Assembly: GCA_904420065.1 (NCBI GenBank) | Contig: CAJFTU010000015.1 | Coordinates: 1 to 39,632 of the forward strand | DNA length: 39,632 nucleotides | Direction of reading: 5' to 3' | Origin: an uncultured Emergencia sp. | Lineage (GTDB): Bacteria; Bacillota; Clostridia; Peptostreptococcales; Anaerovoracaceae | Shown: positions 1 through 8,850 of the stretch, piece after piece | How positions within the stretch are numbered: the stretch's first letter is position 1 | How the letters are laid out: each line of letters opens with the position of its first letter | Notes under the pieces: generated by a model | Databases searched by the model: none | Told to the model about the DNA's origin: nothing | Seen by the model: the letters and a program-made list of their open reading frames with translations, nothing else | Made by a program: the position numbers and the translations under genes

Positions 1-81
1 CCATCCCGAACACAGCCGTTAAGCTCCCCAGCGCCGATGATACTTGGCGGGAGACTGCCTGGGAAAGTAGGTCGTTGCCGG
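1..81 (+). rRNA. rrf: 5S ribosomal RNA, 3' part
   Basis: The window opens inside a 5S rRNA. The conserved CCATCCCGAACAC segment near its start and the closing AAGTAGGTCGTTGCCGG are typical of Firmicutes 5S. The 5' part lies outside the window. Three tRNA genes follow on the same strand with no promoter visible between, so this is probably the end of an rRNA-tRNA operon. The exact 3' end is good to within a few bases. Confidence 0.93.
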
Positions 82-100
82 TTTTCTGATTTTTAAGCGT

Positions 101-175
101 GGCTCCATGGTCAAGCGGTTAAGACACCGCCCTTTCACGGCGGTAACCCGAGTTCGATTCTCGGTGGAGTCACCA
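101..175 (+). tRNA. tRNA-Glu (anticodon TTC)
   Basis: A full cloverleaf can be drawn. The acceptor stem GGCTCCA pairs with TGGAGTC, the anticodon loop CTTTCAC gives TTC at 134-136, and the T arm contains GTTCGATTC. The CCA end is encoded (173-175). It starts about 20 bases after the 5S end, so it is probably cut out of the rRNA precursor. Confidence 0.96.
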
Positions 176-182
176 AAAAGAT

Positions 183-210
183 ATGCCGTTGCTGTTGCAG
201 CGGCATTTTT
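183..210 (+). terminator. terminator-like hairpin between tRNA genes
   Basis: ATGCCGTTGC (183-192) pairs with GCAGCGGCAT (197-206) over ten positions with one G-T wobble, loop TGTT, followed by TTTTT. This has the shape of an intrinsic terminator, yet two more tRNA genes follow immediately with no room for a promoter. It may attenuate rather than stop transcription, or act as a processing stem. Confidence 0.6.
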
Positions 211-222
211 AAAAGAAAGTGT

Positions 223-297
223 GCGGAAGTGGCTCAGGGGTAGAGCATCGCCTTGCCAAGGCGAGGGTCGCGAGTTCGAATCTCGTCTTCCGCTCCA
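223..297 (+). tRNA. tRNA-Gly (anticodon GCC)
   Basis: The acceptor stem GCGGAAG (223-229) pairs with CTTCCGC (287-293). The anticodon stem-loop around CGCCTTGCCAAGGCG gives GCC, and the T arm contains GTTCGAATC. The CCA end is encoded (295-297). Only 12 bases separate the preceding hairpin's T-run from this gene, so it depends on read-through from upstream. Confidence 0.96.
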
Positions 298-304
298 GAA
301 TTAT

Positions 305-387
305 GCGCGACTGGCGGAACTGGCAGACGCACTAGATTTAGGTTCTAGCGGGAGACCGTGGGGGTTCAAGTCCCTCGTCGCGCACCA
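305..387 (+). tRNA. tRNA-Leu (anticodon TAG)
   Basis: This is an 83-base class II tRNA with a long variable arm. The acceptor stem GCGCGAC (305-311) pairs with GTCGCGC (377-383). The anticodon stem CTAGA/TCTAG encloses TTTAGGT, giving TAG, which reads CUA and related leucine codons. The CCA end is encoded (385-387). It starts 7 bases after tRNA-Gly, so they share a transcript. Confidence 0.96.
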
Positions 388-416
388 GTTTAGAATTGTT
401 TTGTATTTTAATATAG

Positions 417-447
417 CGGTGATATCATAGGCGGTATCACCGTTTTT
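417..447 (+). terminator. terminator of the rRNA-tRNA operon
   Basis: CGGTGATA (417-424) pairs with TATCACCG (435-442) and is followed by five T. It lies 30 bases after tRNA-Leu. Confidence 0.8.
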
Positions 448-480
448 CTATGATCAGAATAGACAAGAAGAAAACAAAAG

Positions 481-510
481 CAGGATGAAATCGTCTCATT
501 CTGTTTTTTT
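481..510 (+). terminator. second, tandem terminator hairpin
   Basis: CAGGATGA (481-488) pairs with TCATTCTG (496-503, one G-T pair) and is followed by seven T. With the hairpin at 417-447 it would give a two-step stop after the stable RNA operon. Confidence 0.7.
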
Positions 511-657
511 GTATGCTTATCACAGACTTTAGCGGATAACGATATGTTGGTCGAATTTATTCTGTTTACCGTCTCGACTCAAGGAGAATATTTGATGCAC
601 ATGCGTACGGAAAAATACCAAAATCTTACATTAATGACGCGAATGTTAGCAAGTCCA
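511..657. other. intergenic stretch upstream of the adhesin
   Basis: Nothing here is clearly a gene. A 29-codon ORF (595-684) has a fair AAGGAG site at 581-586, but its stop falls inside the adhesin's -10 box and I recognise nothing in it. The frame of the adhesin is open back to 540 without a good start. That could be chance or a remnant of an older gene end. Confidence 0.4.
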
Positions 658-685
658 TTGCTAAAACGAAAACCGGGAATATAAT
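658..685 (+). promoter_or_regulatory. sigma-A type promoter of the adhesin gene
   Basis: TTGCTA (658-663) and TATAAT (680-685) are spaced by 16 bases. Transcription would start near 692, giving a leader of about 30 bases that carries the strong GGAGG at 711-715. Confidence 0.7.
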
Positions 686-722
686 AAAGTTGACTGTAAA
701 AAAATGTAAAGGAGGTAAATTG

Positions 723-3700
723 ATGGTAAAAAAGGCAAGGGAGGATTTGCGTCGTACAACTGTTTCTGTATTGATCTTTTTCCTTCTGATTTCCTGCATA
801 CCCGCTCAGGTTTTTGGCGCGGCGATGGAGAAGGGAGACGAGGTTACCATCTCCGAAGGCAAAGAATTGATCGGCGCAGACGGAAAGCCGTATTATCTTG
901 CAGCAGGCTATTATACAGCCCGTTTTTCCAATAGTTCTGGAACGGGTTTTGATTATCGCGTATGTTTGGCCACATCGTCAAAAAATACTCTGGTAATCAA
1001 TAACGGAAAAAGTCGCTATCAAGGATACTGTCTGGAACACGGCGCCTGGATGAACCCGGGATCCACGTCTTATAAGGCTACGGTTACACAGCTAAAAACA
1101 CTGTATTGGCTTAAGCCTTATAGTGAAAGCACGATTAAGTGGATCGAACTGGCGCTTCTGTTCGGCAAACAGCCGGGAATGACACAGAAGGACGTGCCTG
1201 TAGAGGGATGCAATTTAGACGACTGGTATTTTGCGACACAGAATATCATTTGGGAGTTTCAGCAAGGGCTCAGAACGTCGCCGTCATCGATCAAATCCAA
1301 TCCGAAGACTCAGCCGGCGGATTGGTATTCCAAAACGATGAAAGGAAGACCTGCCTATAAGATGTATACCTGGATGCTGAATCAGATGGAAAGGTATGAT
1401 AAGGCGCAGAGTTTTGCTTCGAAAAAGCGTGATAAAGCGCCGCTGCTGAAACTTACCGACAACGGCGACGGAACGTGGAGCGGTACATTTAAGGATACCA
1501 AAAAGGTAGCGCAGAATATCGAAGCGGACAATAAACACGTCACTATTATTCGGAACGGAAACGAATATACCATTTCCACAGATGTCAATCCTGAGGAACT
1601 GGGCACTGTAAAATGCAGAAAAGACGTTCCGGCCGCTAAGATTCGTCAGCCGCTTCTCGCATTTACGACAGGACAAAGCTCGCATATTTCCAATCACTTG
1701 CAGTCGGTGGTATGGGGAGCAAGCGATCCTGTGGAGTTGTTTATCCGCTTGGGTGAAGGAGCGACTCCGGAAGAGAGTGAAGCGCCAGAACCTGAACTGC
1801 CGGATTTTCACCTGGATATTTCAAAGATTGACTTCAATCCTGGATTTGACGGAGATCACGGCACCGGTATGGGTGATGCTGCACTCAATTCGGGTATAAC
1901 GGTAAAAGTAACGACGGACAGCGGGGAAACGGAGGATTACATCGAGCTGGACGAATATGGCAATTCAGAAGGGTTTACCTTTACCCCTTGGCTGGATCTT
2001 TCACAGCTGAAGAGAGAAGTAACTAAAGATGACGAGCATACTTACGTTACCTATACGGCAAAAGCGATTGTATCTACGGAAGAAACTGCTGTCCCGGACG
2101 GAAGATACAAGGAGAGTAAGGAAAGTGGTTCGGGACGGCGGAGTCATACGATAACATATTTTGCTCAGTCAGTCGACAACGGACCGTTTACTTACCGCAT
2201 TGAAGCAGACGGAAAGGTTTACACTGAAATTGGAGAAGAGCCGCTTCTGCTTACGCCTGACCAGTTTGTCAATGATAATTTTAGGGGAAAGCTGCAGATT
2301 ATAAAGACGAAAACCGATCTGGATCCGTTTACCGAGAACAGTGAGGGAGTAACAGGTTCAGAAGGCTCGTCCAGTGAAACCGGTCAGGGATCAGAAAATG
2401 TATCCGAAGGCAAGTATTCTGAACATTCACTGTGGACAGTCAAACTGATCAGCGGTGGCTATGAGGAGTGCCCATATATCAAAGTCGTACCGCTTAAAGA
2501 GGGTGAAGTCGGATATGACAGTTACGCGAAGAATTATCGCGTAGTCAGAAATGAAGAAGGCATTTGTGCCGATGAAAAGAATCCGCTGACGGTTAGCCGT
2601 CATGGGCGGATCAATATCGTCGATCTGCCGTACGGAACCTATGAGGTCAGCGAAATCGCGGCAGACAGTCCGGGATATGTGCTGGAATCCTTTATTATAA
2701 GGGTGACGGATGCCAATCAGGAGATATCCGTATCCGCTCAGAACATTCCAAAGCGAAACAAGATTAAAATTGCGAAGGTAAACAGCGAAACCGGAAAGAC
2801 GGTCCGACTCGAAGGCGCTGTATTCCGTCTGAAATACCTGGGGAATCCTGATTCAGACAGCAAAGAAGAAGACAAGAATTACGGTCGGTATTTGCCCAAT
2901 GGATCTGATCCCCGCGATGGCAGCGACTATATCTTTGCATGCAATGAAAACGGAGAAATCACTTTGCCATATCAGCTTGAATACGGAGACTATCAATTGG
3001 AAGAGCTGATTGTTCCTGAGGGATATTTTGTAGGCGACTACAGTGACATCAAGGAGTTCAATACATATAACTTCAGTGTGAATGAGCAGGAGGCTCATAT
3101 CGATGGTGAAGACTATACGACTTATTATGTGACGGTTAATATGGAGAACAAGCCGGTTAAAGGAAACATCTCTATAACTAAAAAGGGCGAATTTTTCTCC
3201 GGCTGGCAGGAGATACAGAGCGGAGCTCATACGGTTTTGCAGGCCGTATGGGAGAAGGATACACTATCAGGTACAGTGTTTGAAATCTACGCCGCAGAGG
3301 ATATCGAGCAAGTGGACGGAGTGGTTCCGGTAAAGGCCTTTTCTGAAGACGGTACGCCAGTAGAGTTGAAGCTGCTTCACCGGGATCACAGCGAGATTGA
3401 GAATGGGAAAGAAGTGCGCGGCGCAGAGCTGTCTGCCGGCGGAAAAATTACACAGATCAGTGAAAAGGTTGTTTCGGATAAGAATCGGACGACTACAGTA
3501 TACGAAATTTCCGACCAGAATGAAGCTTCGCTTAGAGCCGGCTTTAGCAGAGAAGCTAACGGCATAAGGTGCAGTTATTTGATCGAATGTAAGATGAAAT
3601 ACAGCCCCGGCGGCATGAACTATACAGACGTTCATGTGAAGAGAGAAGCGGCGAGAATTGAGGAGATGCCGGAAGAGGTGACTTTACAGGCGGAAGAGCC

Positions 3701-6284
3701 CGTGGTTTACTATGGCGAAGAGGCTTTGCAGCTGATCGATGTAATTCTGCCCGACGAAAGCAGGCTTGTTCAGCACCAGGACAATCGAAGCGAGAGCCTC
3801 GATGAGAACAATTATGTGCAGGAGTACGATTTTGAGATGGTGCAGCATTTCCAGTCGGAAAAGGGATTTAAATTTTCCTTTGACGGAATTGTTATTGAAG
3901 CCGCTGCAGATCATCAGAGGGAAAGCGCAGTAACGAAGCTGTCCGGTATAGGAGGAGAAGCAGAAATCAGCCGAAAAGGAGCCTATTCTTACAATAAAGA
4001 CGGAGAAAGCTATGTATTTACCGCTTTACCGAAGGAAACGTTTCCGGTATATTTCCAGACCAACGATGGAATAAAAACGGAAATGAGTCTGGCGGCGGGG
4101 TTGACGCACACGCGAATCACTGTGACACAAAGTCAACTGTTTGATTTTGACGGCGTATATCCGAAACTGGAATACAAGGGAAACGACATAGACTGGAGTG
4201 AATCGCTGACGCCGGACAGCGATACTTTCACCTATACCATCGACGGTCGAAATTACGTTAAGGCCGTTCGCCATGAACGTTCTCCGGAAAATGATGAGGT
4301 TTTCTATACTATCGATATCTTCAGCGACGGAAAAGCAGACTCAGGATTTGTCATCACCTATCCCGATTCAACCCAGGCCGTTCCGGTTTTAGGTGAAAAC
4401 GCAGGGGAACTTCGCTTCACCGGGACGGATGATACGTTGATTTACCCTATGGGAAGTCCGATCAAAACCGTGACTACCGATGAACAGGGAACAGCGGTAA
4501 TCGAAAACCTTCCTCTGGGGAAATATTATGTTCGGGAAATTTCTTCGGTCAGCGGTCAGGTGAACAGAGGCGAGTGGAAACCATTTGAACTGCTCTATCA
4601 GGATCAGTCCACACCGATTGTCTGGCAGAGTGGGACGTTTGAAAATGAGGCAGTAGAAGTGAAAGTCGACGTATCGAAACTGTTTCAGTCTTTTCCGGGA
4701 AGCGAGGAATACGTATCCGGCTCTGGAGCGATTTTCGGCATCTATACCGCGGAAGAGATCGGTCAGGCCCCTGTGGATTCTCTGGTAGGAACGATGACCG
4801 TTACAGACGCCAAAGCCTCGGCGCAGCTAAAACTGCCAATGGGCAAGTACTACCTTAAAGAGATTTCTCCGGCGTCAGGATATAAACTGAATCCTTATCA
4901 ATTTTACTTTGACGTATCGGATGTCTTATCTTCCGACCAGCTCAGATTTCATTATACGGGCGAAGGAATTTCCGGTACGGTCATGACGGAAGGAAATGGC
5001 GTGACCGTCGTGGAAATCGATTGGCTGTATCGGTATCCGGATGAGGATATATCCGTTGAAGGCGGAACGAAAACGGTGTCTGTGCTGGATGGCCGGAAGG
5101 TATATCGCATAGAAGTTCAAGATGGTGAAAAAGTGGTGATCGGACTGGAAAACGGCGCAAGGATTGCGGTACAGTCAAAGGGCGACAGTTATACGACCGT
5201 GTTCAGCGGAGCTGTGAAACCGGAGCTGGATCTGGGAGAAGAAGAAAATCTGAAGAAAAACACGGAAGGGGAAAACCTTGTTGTAAACTATTCTCCGAGA
5301 GTGACGAAAACCTGTTTTAACAGTGCGATCCAAATCGATACGAAATCGATCGACGAGAGTGAACTGAATTTTACTGTGTTTACGCCGGAGAACGGCGATT
5401 TGCTGAAAGGCGTTTATCAGTCTGAAGAAAAGACAGTCCATTTTTATCTTGCAGACGACTCGGCCAACGGACAACCGGAAGTTCAACTGAAACAGGGAGA
5501 CGAAGACGTTATTGAGATAGAAAGCGGAATTCGGGCTGAAGTGGAATTTGGAGATGACGGTGTGCTTTTTATCCTGCTTTCGGGAGAAGGTGCCGGCGAC
5601 CTGTCGGGGGAGACAGCCGTGCGCATAGAGGGAAAGGAAATTTTGCCGGATTATGTAAATTTGGAAAACGTTACGGCAAAGACCTACGCGAGGAACAATA
5701 CCGCTGCGGACGTGCTGCACATCACCGTTGGAACCGTAAAAAATGAGGCGCTTCCGGAAGAGCCGGGCGGAGGAACGCCGACGCCGAACCCAGGCAGTCT
5801 GGAGATCCTGAAACTGGACGGGGATACGGGAGAAGCGCTGTCAGGCGCCGAGTTTGAGATTCTGAACGAGGAACAGGAGGTTGTTTTCAGAGGATTTACG
5901 GGTAGTGACGGAAAGCTGTTCGTAGATAATCTGAAAGCGGGAAAGTATTTCTATCGGGAAAAGACGGCCCCACAGGGGTATGTCTTGGACGATAATATCT
6001 ATCCTTTTGATATCAGGCAGGGAGCCACGGTTAAAATTACCGCATACAATCAGCAAATTCCGGAAGAACCAGAAGAAATAGAAGAGCCGGAAGAACCGGA
6101 TCTGCCGGAAACGCCGGAAGAACCTGCATCTGAAAATCCAGAACCTGTTGATGAAGAAGGGGTAACAAAAGCCAACGCTCCTCAGACGGGAGATCGGGAA
6201 GATTTTCGCGTCTTTGCTCTGCTGCTCATCGCTTTAGGCGGACTTTCGCTTGCGGCAGCGCGGAGAAAAAGAGAGGAGAACTGA
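723..6284 (+). CDS. large wall-anchored thioester adhesin with Cna-B/SpaA-like domains
   Basis: This 1853-residue protein is built like a surface adhesin. The ATG at 723 is chosen because GGAGG lies 7 bases upstream; an in-frame TTG at 690 has no such site. Residues 1 to about 32 form a signal peptide with a basic start and a hydrophobic core ending near VFGA. A thioester domain follows: Cys103 in YCLEHG and Gln173 in TQNIIW match the Cys-Gln pair that covalently bonds host ligands in this family. Several Cna-B/SpaA-like stalk domains follow, near residues 522-678, 680-812, 813-1290 (apparently interrupted by an insertion), 1311-1400 and 1691-1778; the last has the YFYREKTAPQGY signature of isopeptide-forming pilin domains. 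Then come a Pro/Glu-rich spacer (about 1780-1810), APQTG (1819-1823, a variant LPXTG sortase motif), a membrane helix and a basic tail. No sortase gene is visible nearby. The ligand cannot be told from sequence. Confidence 0.93.
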   Translation: MVKKAREDLRRTTVSVLIFFLLISCIPAQVFGAAMEKGDEVTISEGKELIGADGKPYYLAAGYYTARFSNSSGTGFDYRVCLATSSKNTLVINNGKSRYQGYCLEHGAWMNPGSTSYKATVTQLKTLYWLKPYSESTIKWIELALLFGKQPGMTQKDVPVEGCNLDDWYFATQNIIWEFQQGLRTSPSSIKSNPKTQPADWYSKTMKGRPAYKMYTWMLNQMERYDKAQSFASKKRDKAPLLKLTDNGDGTWSGTFKDTKKVAQNIEADNKHVTIIRNGNEYTISTDVNPEELGTVKCRKDVPAAKIRQPLLAFTTGQSSHISNHLQSVVWGASDPVELFIRLGEGATPEESEAPEPELPDFHLDISKIDFNPGFDGDHGTGMGDAALNSGITVKVTTDSGETEDYIELDEYGNSEGFTFTPWLDLSQLKREVTKDDEHTYVTYTAKAIVSTEETAVPDGRYKESKESGSGRRSHTITYFAQSVDNGPFTYRIEADGKVYTEIGEEPLLLTPDQFVNDNFRGKLQIIKTKTDLDPFTENSEGVTGSEGSSSETGQGSENVSEGKYSEHSLWTVKLISGGYEECPYIKVVPLKEGEVGYDSYAKNYRVVRNEEGICADEKNPLTVSRHGRINIVDLPYGTYEVSEIAADSPGYVLESFIIRVTDANQEISVSAQNIPKRNKIKIAKVNSETGKTVRLEGAVFRLKYLGNPDSDSKEEDKNYGRYLPNGSDPRDGSDYIFACNENGEITLPYQLEYGDYQLEELIVPEGYFVGDYSDIKEFNTYNFSVNEQEAHIDGEDYTTYYVTVNMENKPVKGNISITKKGEFFSGWQEIQSGAHTVLQAVWEKDTLSGTVFEIYAAEDIEQVDGVVPVKAFSEDGTPVELKLLHRDHSEIENGKEVRGAELSAGGKITQISEKVVSDKNRTTTVYEISDQNEASLRAGFSREANGIRCSYLIECKMKYSPGGMNYTDVHVKREAARIEEMPEEVTLQAEEPVVYYGEEALQLIDVILPDESRLVQHQDNRSESLDENNYVQEYDFEMVQHFQSEKGFKFSFDGIVIEAAADHQRESAVTKLSGIGGEAEISRKGAYSYNKDGESYVFTALPKETFPVYFQTNDGIKTEMSLAAGLTHTRITVTQSQLFDFDGVYPKLEYKGNDIDWSESLTPDSDTFTYTIDGRNYVKAVRHERSPENDEVFYTIDIFSDGKADSGFVITYPDSTQAVPVLGENAGELRFTGTDDTLIYPMGSPIKTVTTDEQGTAVIENLPLGKYYVREISSVSGQVNRGEWKPFELLYQDQSTPIVWQSGTFENEAVEVKVDVSKLFQSFPGSEEYVSGSGAIFGIYTAEEIGQAPVDSLVGTMTVTDAKASAQLKLPMGKYYLKEISPASGYKLNPYQFYFDVSDVLSSDQLRFHYTGEGISGTVMTEGNGVTVVEIDWLYRYPDEDISVEGGTKTVSVLDGRKVYRIEVQDGEKVVIGLENGARIAVQSKGDSYTTVFSGAVKPELDLGEEENLKKNTEGENLVVNYSPRVTKTCFNSAIQIDTKSIDESELNFTVFTPENGDLLKGVYQSEEKTVHFYLADDSANGQPEVQLKQGDEDVIEIESGIRAEVEFGDDGVLFILLSGEGAGDLSGETAVRIEGKEILPDYVNLENVTAKTYARNNTAADVLHITVGTVKNEALPEEPGGGTPTPNPGSLEILKLDGDTGEALSGAEFEILNEEQEVVFRGFTGSDGKLFVDNLKAGKYFYREKTAPQGYVLDDNIYPFDIRQGATVKITAYNQQIPEEPEEIEEPEEPDLPETPEEPASENPEPVDEEGVTKANAPQTGDREDFRVFALLLIALGGLSLAAARRKREEN

Positions 6285-6308
6285 TCGGGACTTTACCGGC
6301 AGGATTAG

Positions 6309-6345
6309 ACCGCCGTACAGACTGTGCGGCGGTTTCGCCTATTTT
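6309..6345 (+). terminator. terminator after the adhesin gene
   Basis: ACCGCCGTACA (6309-6319) pairs with TGTGCGGCGGT (6323-6333, one wobble) around a GAC loop. The T-run is split (TTT, then TTTTT nine bases later). The strong stem makes termination likely. Confidence 0.7.
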
Positions 6346-6385
6346 TGCCTTGTATTAGGACGGAAAACAAGGTAAAATAAGACTC

Positions 6386-6862
6386 ATGAACAGATTATTA
6401 AAGTTACAAATACAATTGAATAAAGTGATTGGAGAACAGGAAGGCAAAGTTGCCGAAAGAGATGAGTCCCTGGATTGGGAGAGACTGCATATGGCTTCTT
6501 CGGCCAGATGCGCCTGGATTTTGGCCATGCAGAGAGGCGGATGCGATCCGGAACTGGCAGCCTGCGCGGCGGCAGTTCACGATTTTGGACGAATTTTAAC
6601 CGGAAAGCAGAAAGGTCATGCCGAAGCGGGGTTTATCCCTGTTCAGCACTTTTTACGGGATACCGGACTGTTTACGGAGCAGGAGATCGCAGAGATTGCT
6701 GAAGCGGTTAAAAAGCACAGTCTGAAAACAGAGATCGGGACACCTCTCGAGGAAGTAGTCAAAGATGCGGACGTCATTGATTGCTATCAGTACGGATACC
6801 CTTTCGACCGACCAGAAAAAGAAGAACGCTATAAGAAATGGAGAAGGGAAAATGGAATATAA
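6386..6862 (+). CDS. HD-domain phosphohydrolase-like protein
   Basis: A 158-residue protein with the metal-binding layout of the HD superfamily: His35, the His65-Asp66 pair in AAVHDFGR, His78, His111 and Asp127 or Asp132. Family members hydrolyse phosphate esters of nucleotides or second messengers; the substrate here is unknown. It is short for the family and has no other domain. The ribosome site is weak (AAGGT about 12 bases upstream). Its last 11 bases overlap the start of the ydbS-like gene, so the two are probably translated together, although no link in function is known to me. Confidence 0.82.
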   Translation: MNRLLKLQIQLNKVIGEQEGKVAERDESLDWERLHMASSARCAWILAMQRGGCDPELAACAAAVHDFGRILTGKQKGHAEAGFIPVQHFLRDTGLFTEQEIAEIAEAVKKHSLKTEIGTPLEEVVKDADVIDCYQYGYPFDRPEKEERYKKWRRENGI

Positions 6863-7340
6863 AAAACTTGACGAGAGGGCGGTGAAAAGTTGGAGGATTG
6901 GCAGGATTATCGCTCTTGGTATCGTCTTGGCCGTTGTGATTCCGATATCGGTTTTGCTGCAGCTTTCTTCCTGGGAATCCATATGGAAAACCATCATTAT
7001 TTGTGCAATGGCGCTGATCGCTATTTACACGGCGGCGGGAATTCTGATATATCCCAGACTGGAGTATCTGCAGTGGGGATATATTATTGAAGAGGATAAA
7101 GTTGTCATTCGACACGGAATTTTTTTTGTAAAAAAGACGATCATACCGATCATCAGAATTCAGAATATTACGGTATCGCAGGGACCAATCAATCGAAAGC
7201 TGGGAATTTATAAGCTGGAGATGGCTCTGGCCAGCGGCAGTTTTGAAATTGAAGGATTGGACAAAGAAACGGCGGATTCTATCAGCGAAAGCCTCAAGAC
7301 CAAACTGTACAAACGCTTAGAAGAAAAGGGGGCCGTATAA
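6852..7340 (+). CDS. ydbS: YdbS-like bacterial PH-domain membrane protein
   Basis: A 162-residue protein with two membrane helices (about residues 15-35 and 42-62) followed by a bacterial PH-like (bPH2) domain with the recurring RxxNITVxQGPINRKLGIYKLE pattern. The ATG at 6852 is preferred because it has a purine-rich GAAGGG site and gives a length close to B. subtilis YdbS (about 159 residues). The stop directly abuts the start of the ydbT-like gene. In Bacillus the YdbS-YdbT pair has been linked to resistance against membrane-active antimicrobials. That role is carried over from the family and is not shown here. Confidence 0.85.
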   Translation: MEYKKLDERAVKSWRIGRIIALGIVLAVVIPISVLLQLSSWESIWKTIIICAMALIAIYTAAGILIYPRLEYLQWGYIIEEDKVVIRHGIFFVKKTIIPIIRIQNITVSQGPINRKLGIYKLEMALASGSFEIEGLDKETADSISESLKTKLYKRLEEKGAV

Positions 7341-8801
7341 ATGAATTTTGGCCCAAAGAGGGGACACGTGTTGTTCATTTTCGAAAACTTCGTCAAGGAT
7401 TTCGGACTGCTGATTGCTGCGCTGCTCATCGGTCTCATCAGCGGGGATATGGAGGTTATCACCGAAAATATTGTCGTTATGGTAATCGTATTTGTCGGAC
7501 CGATCGGCAGAATCGTCCAGTATTTTTTTACTTACTATACTGTTGATGACGAGAAGCTGACGGTTAAAAGCGGTTTTCTGACGAAGAACACGTTGGAAGT
7601 ACCGATTTCCACCATAACTACGGTGGATTTTTCCCAGAATATACTCCACCAGATATTTGGCGCCTACAGGCTGAACGTGGACAACGCCAGCAATGTATCG
7701 AAACAGCAGACGAAAATCAGAATGACGTTTTCAGAGAAAGATGCGCTTTTGGTTCGGGACCTTCTGATCAGGGGAAGAAAGGGATTGGATGGAATGAACC
7801 TGGCCGCTGAAGAGGGAGAAACTGAAGGGGATAAACGGACCTATAAGGCCGAAGCTAAGGACCTCCTCCTTCTTGGAGCCATCAAATCGAAGGGCATTTT
7901 TCTTCTGGAGTTTATCGGCGCTTTTTCTACGCTGATTGCCTTGTTTAATTTTTCTGATGCCTTTATCTACTCAGCCATTGCTGAGCTATTCCGAAAACTT
8001 GAGCTGGGGTGGTTTATCCTTCTGGTAACGGCGGTTTTCTTTTTTATCGCGGTGCTTTGCGGGATGATCGGAACGGTGGTTCGCTATTTTGGCTTTCAGG
8101 TTATGGATAACGGTGAGGCGTTAAAGATCGAATACGGGCTTCTGACGAAAAAACGGTATACTATACAGAAAAAAAAGATCAGCGGCTTTTCCTATCATCA
8201 GTCCTTCCTGATGAAGAGGCTGAAAACAGGAACACTTCAGCTTTACGCTATAGGTTACGGCGGAGGATCTGATGAGGAGAGCCGCGAGGATCCGATTCTG
8301 TTTCCGCTGATCAAAGAAGAACGTCTGCGGAAGGCGATGAAAGAGATACTGCCTCAGATGGAGGAAGTATCGGAATACACCGGGACGGCAAAGGGCGCAC
8401 TTCCGTATTTTTTTCTGAGTTTCAGTTTCTTTTTCACTCTTGCTCTGTTTGTTGCCGCTCTGCTTGTCACAGATGAAAAATACTGCGGAGAGCTTTGGAT
8501 ACCTGCGCTGCTGCTCGTTGTTTTCTGCGCTGTGGGGAGAGTGCTTCGCTGCAGGAATACGGCTGTCTATGGAAACGAACAGAATATTTCCATGTCCTTT
8601 GGCGGTTTCAAAAAGACTACGATCTTTGTGAAAACCGATCACGTAGAAAGCGTTTGTCGGCAAGGGGGAATTTTGAAGCTGCGAAAGGGTATGGTTAATG
8701 TGACAATTGGTTACATCGCCCCGCTTTCCAGCGCTAATCAAACGGTGAAAAACGTCCCGAGAGAAGTTTTTTCCTCGATAAAGAAGAATTTGATCTATTA
8801 A
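7341..8801 (+). CDS. ydbT: YdbT-like protein with repeated PH-like domains
   Basis: A 486-residue membrane protein, close in length to B. subtilis YdbT (about 493). It shows repeated units of paired membrane helices followed by bPH2 modules: one around residues 65-145 (YYTVDDEKLTVKSGFLTK), one around 250-335 (EYGLLTKKRYTIQKKKISGF) and a third near the C-terminus. Its ATG follows the ydbS stop with no gap; AAAAGGGGG just upstream acts as the ribosome site. The pair most likely forms a membrane complex. The exact substrate or ligand is unknown. Confidence 0.85.
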   Translation: MNFGPKRGHVLFIFENFVKDFGLLIAALLIGLISGDMEVITENIVVMVIVFVGPIGRIVQYFFTYYTVDDEKLTVKSGFLTKNTLEVPISTITTVDFSQNILHQIFGAYRLNVDNASNVSKQQTKIRMTFSEKDALLVRDLLIRGRKGLDGMNLAAEEGETEGDKRTYKAEAKDLLLLGAIKSKGIFLLEFIGAFSTLIALFNFSDAFIYSAIAELFRKLELGWFILLVTAVFFFIAVLCGMIGTVVRYFGFQVMDNGEALKIEYGLLTKKRYTIQKKKISGFSYHQSFLMKRLKTGTLQLYAIGYGGGSDEESREDPILFPLIKEERLRKAMKEILPQMEEVSEYTGTAKGALPYFFLSFSFFFTLALFVAALLVTDEKYCGELWIPALLLVVFCAVGRVLRCRNTAVYGNEQNISMSFGGFKKTTIFVKTDHVESVCRQGGILKLRKGMVNVTIGYIAPLSSANQTVKNVPREVFSSIKKNLIY

Positions 8802-8850
8802 TTTTATCTATCGCGTTGCCTTCCGTTGTACAGGACGTTTTTGCCAGCCG

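Noticed and set aside
107-430. Open frame over the tRNA cluster
   Set aside because: It covers three clear tRNA genes and a terminator.
595-684. 29-codon ORF before the adhesin
   Set aside because: The ribosome site is fair, but the stop lies inside the adhesin -10 box and nothing in the product is recognisable.
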